Part shown: piece by piece, positions 24,117 through 37,010 of the stretch | Layout: each line of letters opens with the position of its first letter | How positions within the stretch are numbered: position 1 is the stretch's first letter | NCBI GenBank assembly: GCA_030063045.1 | Contig: JAQSEB010000079.1 | Span: 1,116,001 to 1,180,000, forward strand | Direction: 5' to 3' | Origin: Pratylenchus scribneri | Lineage: Eukaryota > Nematoda > Chromadorea > Rhabditida > Pratylenchidae | Length of the DNA: 64,000 nucleotides | Made by a program: the position numbers and the translations under genes | Notes under the pieces: generated by a model | What the model was told of the DNA's origin: nothing | Database searches by the model: none | The model's input: the letters and a program-made list of their open reading frames with translations, nothing else

Positions 24117-27100
24117 ATGCACCGAAAATCTGCTGTATTTTATCAATCATTTTTGATTGCAGCATTAATCGGATTCATCCTTTTGGTTGCCAAATTACCT
24201 GCTGCCGTAGAATGCACTGGTGGTAAAATTTTCGATTTTTCACCTTTTTAAAGATTTTATATTATATAGGACTTTGGTGCATCTTAAGTATTTTTCCTTA
24301 TGGAATCATTTTTTGATCACATTACTATTGAGATTTTTCTGTCAAATGTTTCCTTGTATTACAATTTGGGTACTTGTCCCTTGTCGGTTATCCCGGTCCA
24401 GAATCCAGATTTGAAAAATATTTTTTTGAGATTCTTATTTTAAATTTTAATATTCATATTTGATTGTAAACCAATGAAAAAAGATGATTTTACATGATTT
24501 TAGGGTCGACAAATTTGGTAGGAAAAATCTGGGCAAGATAATCAACAAGTTAATCATGTTTATTCACATTTTTCTCCTAGGACCATTTTTCGAATTTTAG
24601 TATGCAACCCAAAAATTGAAAAAGTTGACTTGAAAATATTAGCCTCTATTTTGTCCATTTAATAAGGCAATAGGAGGAAGTTAAACTACCGGACAAGCAT
24701 TGAATTTGGGTTGTGGGGGGGAACAAAGAATCGGCAAGCGGCATCCGGTACCGACAAAATTTTTTCTCTCATCAGCATTTCCTCCAGCTAATTTATGCAA
24801 ACAATAAATCATTCTAATATAACTTCTTTTTTTAGGGGAAGCGAATAGATTCTCAATATTGACTGGAAATGATGAGGAGGATGCCACAAAAATTGAATCA
24901 CTTCCGACTGATTTAGAGATGCAAGTGGAAGAATTGAAAGAAAATGTAAATTTAAAGAATGAAAATATTGCTGAGAGCAGTAAGCAAAAGCAACAACAAC
25001 AAAAGGGCATCCTAAACTTGCCTGATGATATTAAGGGTGAGGAATATTGGGCAGAATTTTAACTGAAATTTTTAAATTAAAAAGCTCTCAGAATATTTCA
25101 AAAATCCTATAAAAGTAATTTTATTTTGAATTTCGAGTACAGAGTCCCCTTTTGAAAATTTAATTCTGATTCTAGGCTATTAGTAAACTATCGTTAGGCA
25201 AAATATTTTCTTAATTTTTTGATCAATTGATTAGCTTTTATGTTCAATTCCCTTAAGGGTACTTTTCCGTTATGAGCCTATCCCTCCCCCAATAAAAAAT
25301 TATGAAATTCATTGCCTAGAGTAATCAAGTATTTGACATCCTTTTAGTCAAATTAAGCCAACTTGTAAAAATAATGGCGAATTTAACAAAGAAAATGCCA
25401 GAGGAAACTAATAAACCAAGGACAATTTGGTAGGGGTGCTCATAACGGAAAGGAACCCCCTAAAGAATACAATTCCTTTTTCCATAATATAAAATTCAAT
25501 AAATGAATATTGTTAAATTTTTCAGAATACAAAATTAATATGGATAAATTGATCACTGTGGCTGTGAAATACTACGAGAATCCACCAACAGATGTTCAAA
25601 TGGAGGAAATCGAGAAAGAAGCCAAGAGAAAATTGAAATGTTTTTTAATCAAAAATATTATCTAAAAATTTTTAAAATAACCTATTTAAAATATTTGCCT
25701 TGAAAATTTAAAAAAAATAAAATAAAATATAAAAATTTTTGGATTAAAAAATATTTCGAAAAAAATATTAAAAATAAAAATATTTTGCACAAAAATAAAA
25801 AAAAATTTTTAATTAAAAATTAAAATAAATATTTGAAAAATTTTTGGCTTAAAAAATAAAAAATATTTCCAATAAAATATAAAAAATATTTTGGTTCAAA
25901 AATAAAAATTTTTTTTTGACTTAAAAATTAAAATAAATATTTGAAATTAACATATCTAAAAAATTGGCAAAATAATTTATTTAAAAATAATATAATTTTA
26001 AATAAAATATTTTGGCTTTAATTCAATAAAATGTCCAATTTTTAGCACACATTTTTAAAACATATTTGCTACAAAATGTGTCGATGGAAGTCCAATGGCC
26101 CCAGTGGGCCAAGGACAATTTATATAGAAATATACAACGTATTTTGGAGGAAATTAAAAAAGGAAAATACAGAGAATATGAACAAAAGAAATTCAGTGAG
26201 TTTTTTAATTAATTAAAAAATGTAATTTATTAATTTAAGATTTGATAGACGAAAATCAATTACGCAGATTGTTCGATTTTGTGCAGAGAAAATTTAAATC
26301 TGCAAATAAAATCCAACTGCAAAGTAAATTGAAAAAAAACTTATTTTTAGGATCATATAATTTGATCATTATTAAGTATTGGAGCTAAAAATAGGAATTA
26401 GAAAGTAAGAAATCATAAAGAAGCTAAATTTGTCAAAATTATATTGCATCGAAAAAAATATTTTTCGTCGCGTATCACAAATTCAATCTCACTTACATAA
26501 ATATTTAGCTGAAATTCTATGTTTTGGAAAATTAAAAGAAAATTAGTAAATATGAAGCTGATATGGATGTTCAAATTTTTCAATACATAAAAAGCAGAAA
26601 TTTTGACGAATTTAAAAATTTTTGATGCATTATAAAAAAAATTTGGGCATAGTTTTTAATATTTCCCTTAAACCCCATTGTCATCTCGGGTCCCCGAGGG
26701 ATTCCCGAATCCAGAAATCATCCTCTTCCTCGATAGTCGATACCGATTCCCGGATTCCGAAAAAGATGCCCGGGCCACCCCTGAAATGTAATCCGAAAAT
26801 CCCCGAACAAATCCCGTCTCTGACGCTCAAACTCTATTTGATATTTAAAAATTAATTTTGCAAAAAAGTATTTAAAAATAAAATCAAAAATATCTATAAT
26901 TTTTGTTAATTTTTTCAATTTTTAAAAAAAAATTATATAATATTGTCTTTTTCGCTAAAATTTTTTTATATATAATATTATCTTTTTGACCATAATAATC
27001 AACAGGGAATGTCCAAATTTATTTTTTGATATCTTTTAAACTTATTTTATTTTCAAAATAAGAATGTTGACTTCACTAAACATATAATTTTAAGAAAAAA

Positions 27101-30100
27101 TGTTCGGTCTCTACTTGGCCATGAACAATTTGAGCTCTCCGAATGATAACCAAAAAGAAGGAGAACACAAATTTGTATATAAATTAACCAAGGCGCAACG
27201 TTATCATCTGAGTGGATATATACAAAAAATTTTCTACAATCATTTTGACCTCCATAAAGACAACACAGTGTATACGAGCAGATGGCAAAATGCTAGGAAA
27301 AAGTCTAAACGGATTGCGGCGATAAAAGCTCCATCTAAAGGTGAGCGTGGGGACTTGGGATATTGGAATTAGGAAGGGAAACAGAATCGGTTGTTGGAAT
27401 AGAAACTTTATTAAAAATGGGAAACAGATTCGATTTGGAGAAAAAATTGCATTTTTTTCATAATTTTTAAAATCCATTTTTGGGTGTTTTTCCCACAAAT
27501 TAATATAATTTTTTTTTCAAAATTAGCATTTTTTTATTAAATAATTTATCACATTGTGTTGAAATTTCTTATATTATTAATAATAATAATGTTATATATC
27601 ATTATTTAAATTATGGACATTTTTTAGAATATTTGTTTAAAAATTTTTATCTAAAATGGAAATATGTTAAATTATTTTTCTTGATTAGGTTAAACGGTGA
27701 AAATATCATCCATCTAGTAATTTTTTGATTTAAATAAAGCTAAAAATACAATAAACAATATCGATTAGTTTTATTTATTTATTTCTTTTATATTAGATTC
27801 CAATGTTGACAAAGTAAAATTACATAATATGATTGATCATCTCATTCGAAATCCGACAAAGAGAATGATTCGCACATGGCACAAATTTTCCACATTATTC
27901 GGTTTGTTTCAGACTTTTAGGAATTTCGATCCTTCCTTCTGTTTTAGAGATAGAGGAAACACAAAAATAAATTTTTCTTTAAATTTTAACATATAAAATA
28001 ATTTTAGGTTTTTTATTTAAACTTATAACTTATAAGATAAAAGGACAAAACTTAATAAACCAAAAAAAATCGGTTTGTTATGGATATAACTAAAACCAGG
28101 TTTGGATAAAACTACAAAGAATTTCTGGGTTAAGAATATAAGTAACAAGCAAAAATTGGTTTGAGTTTAACTAAAACCTGTTTTTGGTTTAAATAAAAGT
28201 TCAACTTTTTCTCATATCATTGTAAACGAGCGTTGGGATGCCGCTTCGCGGCATCCCAACGCTCGCTAAAACTTTTTAAAATAAAAATGATGGAAAGCTT
28301 TAGAATCTCAGTTTCAATACTCTATAAATTGAACAAATGCACAAATTTTTCACACTCATATTTGTTAAAAATTATTGGAAAATCAGATTATTTAATTCTT
28401 GACATTATTTTAATTATGCCTCTAATTCATCATTACTAATTTATTTATTCATTCCTCAACTTTCTCTTCATTATTCATATCATTCTCAATAAATTCCATG
28501 GATTTTTTTTTCATTTTCGACCATTCCCGGCTTTTTGCTCATCATTCTCGACCATTCCCGGCTTTTTACTCTTCATTCTCGACCATTCCCAGCTTTCTTT
28601 GTTTCATTCTCGACAATTTGCGGCTTTCTTTGTTTCATTCTCGACCATTCCCGGCTTTCTTTGTTTCATTCTCGACCATTCTCGGCTTTTTACTCTTCAT
28701 TCTCGATCATTCTCGGCTTTTTGCTCATCATTCTCGACCATTCCCGGCTTTTTACTCTTCATTCTCGACCATTCACAGCTTTGTTTCATTCTCGACAATT
28801 TGCGGCTTTCTTTGTTTCATTCTCGACCATTCTCGGCTTTTTACTCTTCATTCTCGACCATTCTCGGCTTTTTACTCTTCATTCTCGACCATTCCCGGCT
28901 TACTTTGCTTCATTTTCGACCATTTACGGCTTTATATTTATACCTTTCATTCCCGATCATTTCAGTTTTATTTCCAATGAATTAAATGCTTAAGGGAGCG
29001 CCCGGTCGCCGCTGCGCGGCTCCCGGCCGCTCCCGACTACCTTTCATTCTCGAATATTCCCGTTCATTCCCGACTATTCCCAGCTTTTTACATTTCATTC
29101 TCGACTATTCCCCGCTTTTTACATTTCATTCTTGACTATTCCCCGCTTTTTACAGTTCATTCTCGACTATTCCCCCTTTTTACATTTCATTCTCGATCAT
29201 TCCCGTCATTTTCCATTAATGTTCTAAAATTCTCATACAATTCTGGGTATTTACTACTTTATTCTCTTCAATTCCTTGAATTTTCCCCCTCATTTTCAAT
29301 AAATTCTATCATTTCCCCATAATTCTCAATACTATATTCCATGATTTACCCCTCTTTCCCATTAAAATATTAAATAATTACTCATTCCCGGTTTTTCCTT
29401 TAAAATTATTATCGATATTCCAATGTATTAAATGTTTAAGGGAGCGCCCGGTCGCCGCTGCGCGGCTCCCGGCCGCTCCCGAGTTTATTTTATATAATTA
29501 ACATATTAATAATTGATATTTTTTGCTTATTTTATTTATTTTTCTTTAATCAATATTCTTTAAGCCGATTTTTATATTTTCCATTTATTTTTATTTATTT
29601 CACAAAGCCTTTAATCTATTTTTCTTTAATTCTTCATTGCATTTTATATAATTAACATATTAATAATTGATATTTTTGCTTATTTTATTTATTTTTATTT
29701 ATTTCACAAAGCCATTTGTCTTATTTTCTTTATTAATATTGTCTATAATCTATTTTTCTTTAATTCTTCATTGCATCATTTAATTTTTGGACAAAAAGTC
29801 CAAAATATATTTAAAAAACAAAACGCCAACATTAAAATATTCAAATGTCAATTTGTCCCGGAACTCTCCATTTAATATATTTAGATTTAAATTTAAAAAA
29901 TTAAATGGTAAATATTTTAGTCGAATAAGCTATTTCTTTAAGTTGACCAGCAGCACTAATACAGAATTAGAAAATTAATAGCTTAATACGCGACATTAAA
30001 TAAAATTTAAAAAATTGAATTATACCAATAAACATTATTAAATTAACATTAAATAATCGGATTTTATCCTAATAAGCATCATTAAATAAAAATTTAAAAT

Positions 30101-33100
30101 GGTATTTGAGACAGCTTAATTTAAAATAATTTCAGAAATTGCCTTTGGTCTTTACGTGAACCAAATGGACGGCGAGACATCGGCGATGAGTAAACAACAA
30201 ATCCAAGATTTGGATATGGCCATTTTGGACATTATGTTTGACGGCACCAGTCAGTCCCGTTAAATTTTCTAGAAATTTTTATATTTTATTCAGATTTTAT
30301 TGACGAGAAAAAACTGCGAAATTTTATTTTGAACAAATTTGTCAAAGAAGAAAATTTTTATCAAAAAGTTAAAGCCGGCGATTTGGAAGAACCATTGCGT
30401 AAAAAATAAATTAAAATATTTATAAATTAAAATTTTAAATAATATATTTTTTTATTAAATAAATATTACTGATAAATTTATAATTTTTAAGGCAAAATTT
30501 TGAAAGAGTACAAGGAAATTGATTGGAAAAAAATGCCGATTGACAATTTAAAATGGAAAATGGATGAAGTCAGCTATAGGAAAAAATTAAATTTATGGCT
30601 TGAAAGTCTCATCTATGAAATTTTATATGAAATGGTAGATCCCGAATTGAACTTGGAATTCGGTAGTAGTGATATTGTAAAAGAGGCACGACAAGCAGTG
30701 AATGATTCATTTGGTGCATTGCAGTTGCAGCCAATTGATCAGGTAAAATTGTGTTTATATAGGAAAATTTTTCATTTGTTGAACAAATATTGAAATTGCT
30801 AAAAAGATGAGTACATAATACTTGATACGGAATGGGACGGTTCGTTGCGCTGCCGGTTCGTGGCAAAGTTAATAGCTAGGCGCCTATGAATGGTTTAGAA
30901 TGTTATATATATATCAATGGATAGAGCAAAATTTCTATCAGCTCATATAAAAATCAAATTATGAAACATATTTTCACATTTTTTAAAAATCAAAAACCTT
31001 CAAAATTGACAACATTTTGCCCACTTTTATTCAATAGCTCATAACTTTCTCTATTTTGAATAATTTAAAAAGATTTTTATATCATTCTATAGATAATGCA
31101 TTGCTCTATCAAATGAATATAAAAACATTCAATATGGTTTAGATTGAGATGGGTTATAAAGCAAAAACTGGTCCGCCACGAACAGGCCGGCCACGAACCG
31201 TCGCGTACCCCTACTTGATATTATTAATCATAGCTGGATTTAAACTTTTATCTTTTTATTTTCGGTACAAAACTAAGTTAGATTTGTATTTTAGGAATAG
31301 CCAAATAATCAATACTTGAAGAGATCAATTAATTGGATATAAAGTTTTTAGTAATATTGTTATCTCTTTACCAAATATAATAGTATCCTTTGAAAATTTC
31401 TTCATTTTTAATATATTTGAAAAAAGGCTGAATTTTTTAATTTTTGGCAACAAGTATTTTCGCTATTATGATGATATTTTAAGGAAATTTAATTGAACTT
31501 ACCGGAACTTGCCAAAGTCGACAAAAAAAAATTAATATCGCATAGAATAAATATTCATTTCTCTAATTTCGTCTTGAAATTATGCGTGACAGTTAAATCA
31601 AGAATAATATTTTTCCTATTTTTTTTTCTGCAGCACAACCAGCAGCAGCAGCAATATAATGTCCCCCAACAAAATTGGCAATGGTGGTATGTGCCTGCGT
31701 CCGTACCGATTGTCCGACCCGGCTTTTATGTGCCCGACCCGTCGGCAACAGCAATGACTTACTATGATTATAACATGCAGCATATAATTTATTCACAAAT
31801 TCAAGCGGCAAGAAATCAGTTGAATGCAGAAAGAGCACGGTTTGTTTTTTTATGGAATAAAATATCCATAGATGAACAATAGTTCGACAAGAAAATAACA
31901 ATTCGAGAAGACATTATGTCATTAGAAATATAGTAGGATATAGGATCGGTTCCTAGACGGTCTCGGTTCAAAACTGTTTTCGATTCTTGAAAAATGTCGG
32001 TTTTTGTTCCTCCTATTTTCGGTTCTAAAAAGCAATTCAATTTGGATTCTAAAATTTATTGATTTTTTGGAACTGGAACCGACTTTGTACAATATAATTA
32101 GAAAACACTAATTGTCATCTAAAAATTAATTTTTCTAATTTATGGAAGTTTTTGTAAAAAAATTATTCCCAAGAATTTTTATTTATTTAATCCAAAAAAT
32201 TGTAACTTTTTTTAAGGTTTGATTTTTTTACACACTTTTCTCTTTTAAAATCATTTATCAAATAGTCAGCTAATTATCACAAACATTTAGCTCATTTATG
32301 CCAGTTGATCCATCAATATCATATGCATCGGCGGCAAGATATGGCCGAAGACAATCTACTGTTGAAATTCGAGAAATAGGCAAGATAAAGCAAATTTTAT
32401 CGCTTAAAATTCCAAAATATTATATTTAAGAAGACACAAATTCACCCAGCAATGATCATCATCCTAACATGCCTCTACTTTCTGGCTCCGTTGAAACTGA
32501 TCACAGTGGCCGTAATCATGTGGAGAATGATGTGCAGCAGCAAATTAAAGGTAAAATAGGGAAAATTTTATGTAAGTCAGTTTCGATTTGAGAAAATCGA
32601 TGTAATTAAAAACTGAAATTGGGAATTTTCTTAAAATACCTAAAATAGGAGAATCCGAAAATAGATAATTTTCAAAAATCGAAAATCAAGTTTTAAAACC
32701 AGAGCTGGGTCCGACTCCGACTCCAACTCCGACACCGCTCCGGAGCTGGAGTCGGAGTCGAAAATTGAAAAGGTCGGAGTCCGGAGTCGGAGCTGGAGTC
32801 AAAATTTTTAAAGGTCGGAGTTGGGAGTCGGAGTCGGAGTCACAAATTTTGAGCGACTCCGGACTCCGGTCGACTCCGGATTTTTATTTAAAAAATTGTA
32901 TTTTTACCTAATTTTTAAAAAATTTCCCTTCCCAATTTTTTTAAAATTATATTTTTTTGGTTTATTTTGACTAAAATTGAAATTTTCGTACCGAAATTAT
33001 ATAATTTACGGAAATAGATATTAATTTTACACAAAAATGCCCCGGAGCCAAATCGAAATTACTTAAAAAAATTTTCTGCGGAGTCAAACTCCGGAGTCGG

Positions 33101-33567
33101 AGTCAAGTTTTAGAACGACTTCGGAGTTGGAGTCAGAGTCGGAGTCATAAATTGGAAAGCCCGGGGTCCGGAGTCGGAGCTAAATTTTTGAAAGGTTGGA
33201 GTCCGGAGTCGGAGTCAAGATTTATGAAAAGCACAGCTCTGTTTAAAACCGATATTTTTGTAAAACAGAATTTGGCATACTGTAATAAATATGTGGAAAT
33301 ATGGAAGGGATAGAAAATGCTGTGGGACAACTAAATAAAGCCACATTATTGGGGACAAACGGCAATCTAATGAAGCCAAAGTATTGAACAGAATAATAAA
33401 ATCATAGAATCAACCAACTTTTTTTTCCAGATTCGCCGACTGCAACATATCCATCCTGGCAAAATATGCAATTTGGCACAATTGATTATCCCACACATTC
33501 ACAAATCAAATCAACAGATCGAGATGATGGAATTGACAATTCAAATGAACATGGAAATTTAGCTTGA
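24117..33567 (+). CDS. Gene A: large secreted protein with helical core and Pro/Gln-rich tail
   Basis: Fourteen exons (24117-24222, 24836-25036, 25526-25639, 26046-26195, 26240-26323, 27095-27340, 27797-27901, 30136-30249, 30294-30398, 30492-30742, 31634-31839, 32291-32379, 32431-32550, 33431-33567) join in frame to about 675 aa and TGA. Residues about 9-30 are a signal peptide (LIAALIGFILLVAKLPAA, cut near VEC). An acidic Lys/Glu segment with KQQQQKG follows, then a helical core with two related units (FGLYLAMNN..AQRYHLSGYIQKIF and FGLYVNQMD..QQIQDLDMAILDIM). The tail HNQQQQQYNVPQQNW, VPASVPIVRPGFYVPDP and SFMPVDPSISYASA is homologous to parts of B and C. I recognise no domain in the core. 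The intron after 32379 starts GC (G|GCAAGAT). A secreted, possibly host-directed role is inference. Confidence 0.75.
26660..26850. repeat. CCCGA-rich repeat in gene A intron
   Basis: Short imperfect repeats of ATTCCCGA/TCCCCGA (TCCCCGAGGGATTCCCGAAT, GATTCCCGGATTCCG) in an otherwise AT-rich intron. Similar GGAACCGGAACC material occurs at 61620-61780. Confidence 0.45.
28227..28265. repeat. Perfect 18-bp GC-rich hairpin
   Basis: CGAGCGTTGGGATGCCGC and its exact inverse flank a TTC loop in the long intron of gene A. No terminator or RNA role is evident. Confidence 0.75.
28505..29215. repeat. TTCTCGACCATTCCCGGC minisatellite in gene A intron
   Basis: Tandem units of roughly 30-33 bp (CATTCTCGACCATTCCCGGC plus TTTTTACTCTT or TTTCTTTGTT variants) run from about 28505 to 28960 and resume at 29041-29215 with CTATTCCCC variants. 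Apparent plus-strand reading frames here are repeat by-products (ILDHSRLF-type). Confidence 0.85.
28992..29035. repeat. GC-rich foldback motif, copy 1
   Basis: AAGGGAGCGCCCGGTCGCCG then CTGCGCGGCTCCCGGCCGCT and CCCGA. Imperfect palindrome (GGGAGCG...CGCTCCC). An identical copy lies at 29438-29481, both preceded by TAAATG(C/T)TT. Confidence 0.75.
29438..29481. repeat. GC-rich foldback motif, copy 2
   Basis: Identical to the motif at 28992-29035. It is followed by a direct duplication of about 100-150 bp (about 29490-29600 and 29640-29780) sharing TATATAATTAACATATTAAT and CACAAAGCC blocks. Confidence 0.75.
30819..31219. mobile_element. MITE in gene A intron with 8-bp target duplication
   Basis: The element 30827-31211 is flanked by TACTTGAT on both sides. 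The ends carry inverted copies of ACGGTTCGTGGC-like sequence (GGGACGGTTCGTTGCG left; CCACGAACCGTCGCGTACCC right), and the interior is partly self-complementary. Confidence 0.75.
32692..33249. mobile_element. hAT-type MITE made of GGAGTC repeats
   Basis: The element 32700-33241 (542 bp) starts CAGAGCTG and ends CAGCTCTG, flanked by the 8-bp duplication TTTAAAAC that fits the hAT pattern. Much of the interior is GGAGTC/GACTCC hexamer repeats (GGAGTCGGAGTC, TCCGGAGTCGG) around an AT-rich centre. It lies in the last intron of gene A. Confidence 0.85.
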
Positions 33568-34564
33568 ATTTAACACTTGAACGAAGTTTATTGGAATATT
33601 CGTTGATGTTGGAAAACATTGAAGTATAAATTTTATTTTTTTTTCTATAATTCACCTCTTTTCTAATCTAAAAAATTGTCCTAGTGTGAATTTTATTCCA
33701 TTTTTAAATAAAACAAATATTATTTTTTCTACGGATTCTTTTTTAATTTAAAATTTTCCTATGATGACTAATTTTGTTCTATTATTCATAGTTTTATAAA
33801 AAATTTCATTGGCAGTATAAAATTCCACTTTTATTAAATGTAAAAGAAACAAAAATAGTAAAAATCCTCACTTAACTTATATAAAAACAAAAGTGGGCTC
33901 TTAAATAAATAGCCAGAGGCTAATAAATAAATTGTTAAATAGATAAATTTCTTACAGCCTTTTTTCCTGGGTACAGATTTTTTATCCTTATTATTCTAGT
34001 AGGTAGATGGTAGAACGTAGAAGGAGGTCTTCAATAATGTAAATTTTTTTACCTATACGAACTCAGAAAAGGGCTGGCTATTCATAGAGTTTCAAAAGAG
34101 AGTTTAGGAAAAACAGAACCGTTGAGAAAACGGACTACTAAGCTTTTTTATTAAAATGAAAGTCATGAGAATAATACAAAAAGGATTTGATCCCCTCTAA
34201 CTTCTCCTCCTTCCAAAAGCGAATTCCCAATATTTATTCAAAGCTTTTGCTTCTCTCATCTCTTAAGAAAAGAAGTTGATTTTTTTTTGTTGTTGGCTGA
34301 ATTGCCGTTCTGCATGCACATGCACAGAGAAAGAGAATACGATCTGCCTCTCTGATTTGTCAATGGCTTTCATATTCCTTAAAGATAATGAAAAAGAAGA
34401 ATATGATCAGATTGTTGGGGAAGAGAAGCGGCTTTTAATCTCCGTGCGTGTGCGTTTCTTAAAAAAGTGTAAATTGTTGCGTTTCTAAAAAAAAAGTGTA
34501 AAAATGTCGCATTTCTATAAAAAGTGTAAAAATATCAAAAAACTGTAAAAATATCAAAAAAACG

Positions 34565-34935
34565 ATTGGCCGACACTTGTGGACCCGACACTTGCGGACG
34601 AAACGGTCTGGCGCCGATGGTGGTAAAGCTATTGTGGAATTGTTTATGGTATATTATAGGGCATAAAATTAGCTACAAAATGACATCAAAAGCATTGGCC
34701 AATATTGAATATTCACCGAGTTATGGCCAAAAAACCTTTGATTTAATTAAAATTATGTTTTTAGCTGTTTTTTGGCCAGAACTCGGTGAATATTCAATCT
34801 TGGCCAATGCTTTTGATGTCATTTTGTAGCTAATTTTATGCCTTATAATATGCCATAAACAATTCCACAATAGCTTTACCACCATCAGCGCCAGACCGTT
34901 TCGTCCGCAAGTGTCGGGTCCGCAAGTGTCGTAAT
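34565..34935. mobile_element. Foldback family 1, copy 1 (GACACTTGCGGAC ends)
   Basis: Long inverted repeats (over 150 bp per arm) begin with one or two units of GACACTTGCGGACCC, then GAAACGGTCTGGCGCCGATG, and read into TTAGCTACAAAATGACATCA. Further copies are at 40905-41235, 56540-56897 and 57345-57675. No coding capacity. Confidence 0.8.
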
Positions 34936-34944
34936 ACAAAAAAC

Positions 34945-35518
34945 TTAAGGGATGTCTTTAATTTAAAGAAGCCACTTTTCATGAAACTTTGCCTATAGGC
35001 CATTATATGCTTACAATTAAACAATTATTTATATCGCATGCCTCGGAAATTATGGCCATAAAAGCTATTTTCGACACTTTTTGGCCATAGTGCCTATCTC
35101 CTCATAGAGTTGACCTAAAATTATGATTTCTATATCATTTTATAAAGAATTTTACGGGCTATAATATTGGTAAATATTTCATATGATTAAAATCTTTTGA
35201 AATTTTTTTTATCATTTTTTTCAAAAATAAATTTTGCCCAATTTTTGAAGAGCAATAATTCTTTGTTGCTCTATTTTTTTAAGAATTAACCATTATTATA
35301 GCCCGTAAAATTCTTTATAAAATGATATAGAGATCATAATTTTAGGTCAACTCTATGAGGAGATAGGCACTATGGCCAAAAAGTGTCGAAAATAGCTTTT
35401 ATGGCCATAATTTCCGAGGCATGCGATATAAATAATTGTTTAATTGTAAGCATATAATGGCCTAAAAATAGGCAAAGTTTCATGAAAAGTGGCTTCTTTA
35501 AATTAAAGACATCCCTTA
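34945..35518. mobile_element. Foldback family 2
   Basis: Arms of about 240 bp start TTAAGGGATGTCTTTAATTT and include GCATGCCTCGGAAATTATGG and TAGGTCAACTCTATGAGGAG in inverse orientation. A half copy is at about 49690-49900 (TCGGATTTTATGGCCATAAA). Confidence 0.75.
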
Positions 35519-36099
35519 AATTAAAATTTTTTTGATATTTTAACACTTTTTTTAGAAATGCGACATTTTTACACTTTTTTTAGAAATGCGACATTTTTAC
35601 ACTTTTTTAGAAACGCAACAATTTACACTTTTTTAGAAACGCAACAATTTACACTTTTTTAGAAACGCGAGGGCAGAAAATAAGATCATTCTTTTTTGTT
35701 GTTGGCGAAATTGCCATTATTGCATGTCTAGAAAAGCAGAGGACCTTCTGCTTCTCTCAATAGCTTTCATATTCTTCAAAGATAGAGATAGAAAAAAAGT
35801 ATATTAGATTGTTATAGAAGAGAAGACCTCATAAAATCAGCTTTTATTGATCCTATTTTTTTCATATGAGCGATCGGCTCTGGCCGGCACGTCTGTAAGG
35901 CATCCAACAGCCGACTCTTTACTTTCCAAAATAGAAGAATGTATAAAGCATAGAGGACCTTAAAAATGGAAGAAATAGAATAAAGTAGAGATGCGAGAGA
36001 GAACCAAAAATTGAGGGCTGGGGTAGGCATTAGCTTCTCTTTGGCCAAATTCCCTCCACTTCGATTATATCTTTCTCTTGTCAATGGCTAGCATAGATA

Positions 36100-37010
36100 T
36101 GGATAAATGGCACTACATGCGCGTACTAGATCCTATTGTGCCAGCCGCCAGTGAAATTTCCTCGGGAGTAAAGGAGAGGAGGAGAGGGAGAAATGAGAAG
36201 GAGAGAAGGCGAAAATGATTAAGGGAGAGAGAACTGACTGAGATCATCAGAGTTTTGAATGAATTGCTGGCGAATTCCATGCATCGGGTCGGCCTACTGC
36301 TACCCGGCTTGATTTCTATGCGCCAGCCGACATTGCCTACTCTAATATGGGAGAGGGAGATTGGGTTTTGGTGTAGAAGAAGAAAGAGGCGAAATCGTTG
36401 ATATTAATAGGCCAAAATCCCTCTATTGTAGCCCTAGATGCGAGCGGAAGGTCCATATGAATATGAATTCAATGCAATAGCACTGCTGATCGACTAGATT
36501 TGATTATGCCAGCCTACAATGCCGTTGTATAATATATAGGAAATGGTGAAGAGAAGGAGAGTAGAAAGAAAATGGAGGAGAGAGAAATCGTTGTTATTGA
36601 TTTAATGCTGGCAAATTCTTTCTTCGGGGGTCCATCTGTTCGATACGAGCGAAAAGTCCACATAAATTCAAGGCAATTACGCTGCTTATAAAGCATGATT
36701 TCATTGTGCCAGTCGAAATTGCCTATATTGGAGATGGGTTAGAGAAAGAAATCGTTGATATTGTTTTAATGCTGGCAAATTCTCTGTTCGGGGGTCCATC
36801 TTTTCTTTAGATGCGAACGGAATGTTCACATGAATTCAAGGCAATGGCACTGCTTATAAAGCATGATTTCATTGTGCCAATCGACAATGCCTATAATGGA
36901 GATGGATTAGAGAAAGAAATCGTTGATATTGATTTAATGATGGCAAATTCTCTGACCAAAATCCATTTTCTTTAGATGCGAACTGCAATGGGCATTGAAT
37001 GACTTGTATG
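36100..37010. repeat. Tandem repeats of about 165 bp upstream of gene B
   Basis: Units share GCTGGCAAATTCT, GGGGGTCCATCT, TTCAAGGCAATGGCACTGCT, TATAAAGCATGATTTCATTG and AGAGAAAGAAATCGTTGATA. Two full units (about 36609-36768, 36769-36936) and partial ones on both sides. Related to the spacer repeats upstream of gene A. Confidence 0.65.

Larger units (their letters stand above)
34200..35830. mobile_element. Nested foldback complex between genes A and B
   Basis: From outside in: a direct repeat (about 34250-34450 and 35690-35830; TTTTTTGTTGTTGGC and TTTCATATTC blocks), inverted arrays of TTTTTAGAAATGCGACATTT-type repeats (about 34460-34560 and 35525-35665), and inside them two adjacent foldbacks, 34565-34935 and 34945-35518. 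Each of those two is nearly fully self-complementary. This looks like foldbacks inserted beside each other inside an older element. Confidence 0.7.

Noticed and set aside
28498..28993. Three overlapping plus-strand frames rich in HSRLF/FSTI
   Set aside because: By-products of the minisatellite inside the gene A intron.
28505..29215. CRISPR-like array
   Set aside because: Units are contiguous variants with no unique spacers, and the sequence is eukaryotic with spliced genes.
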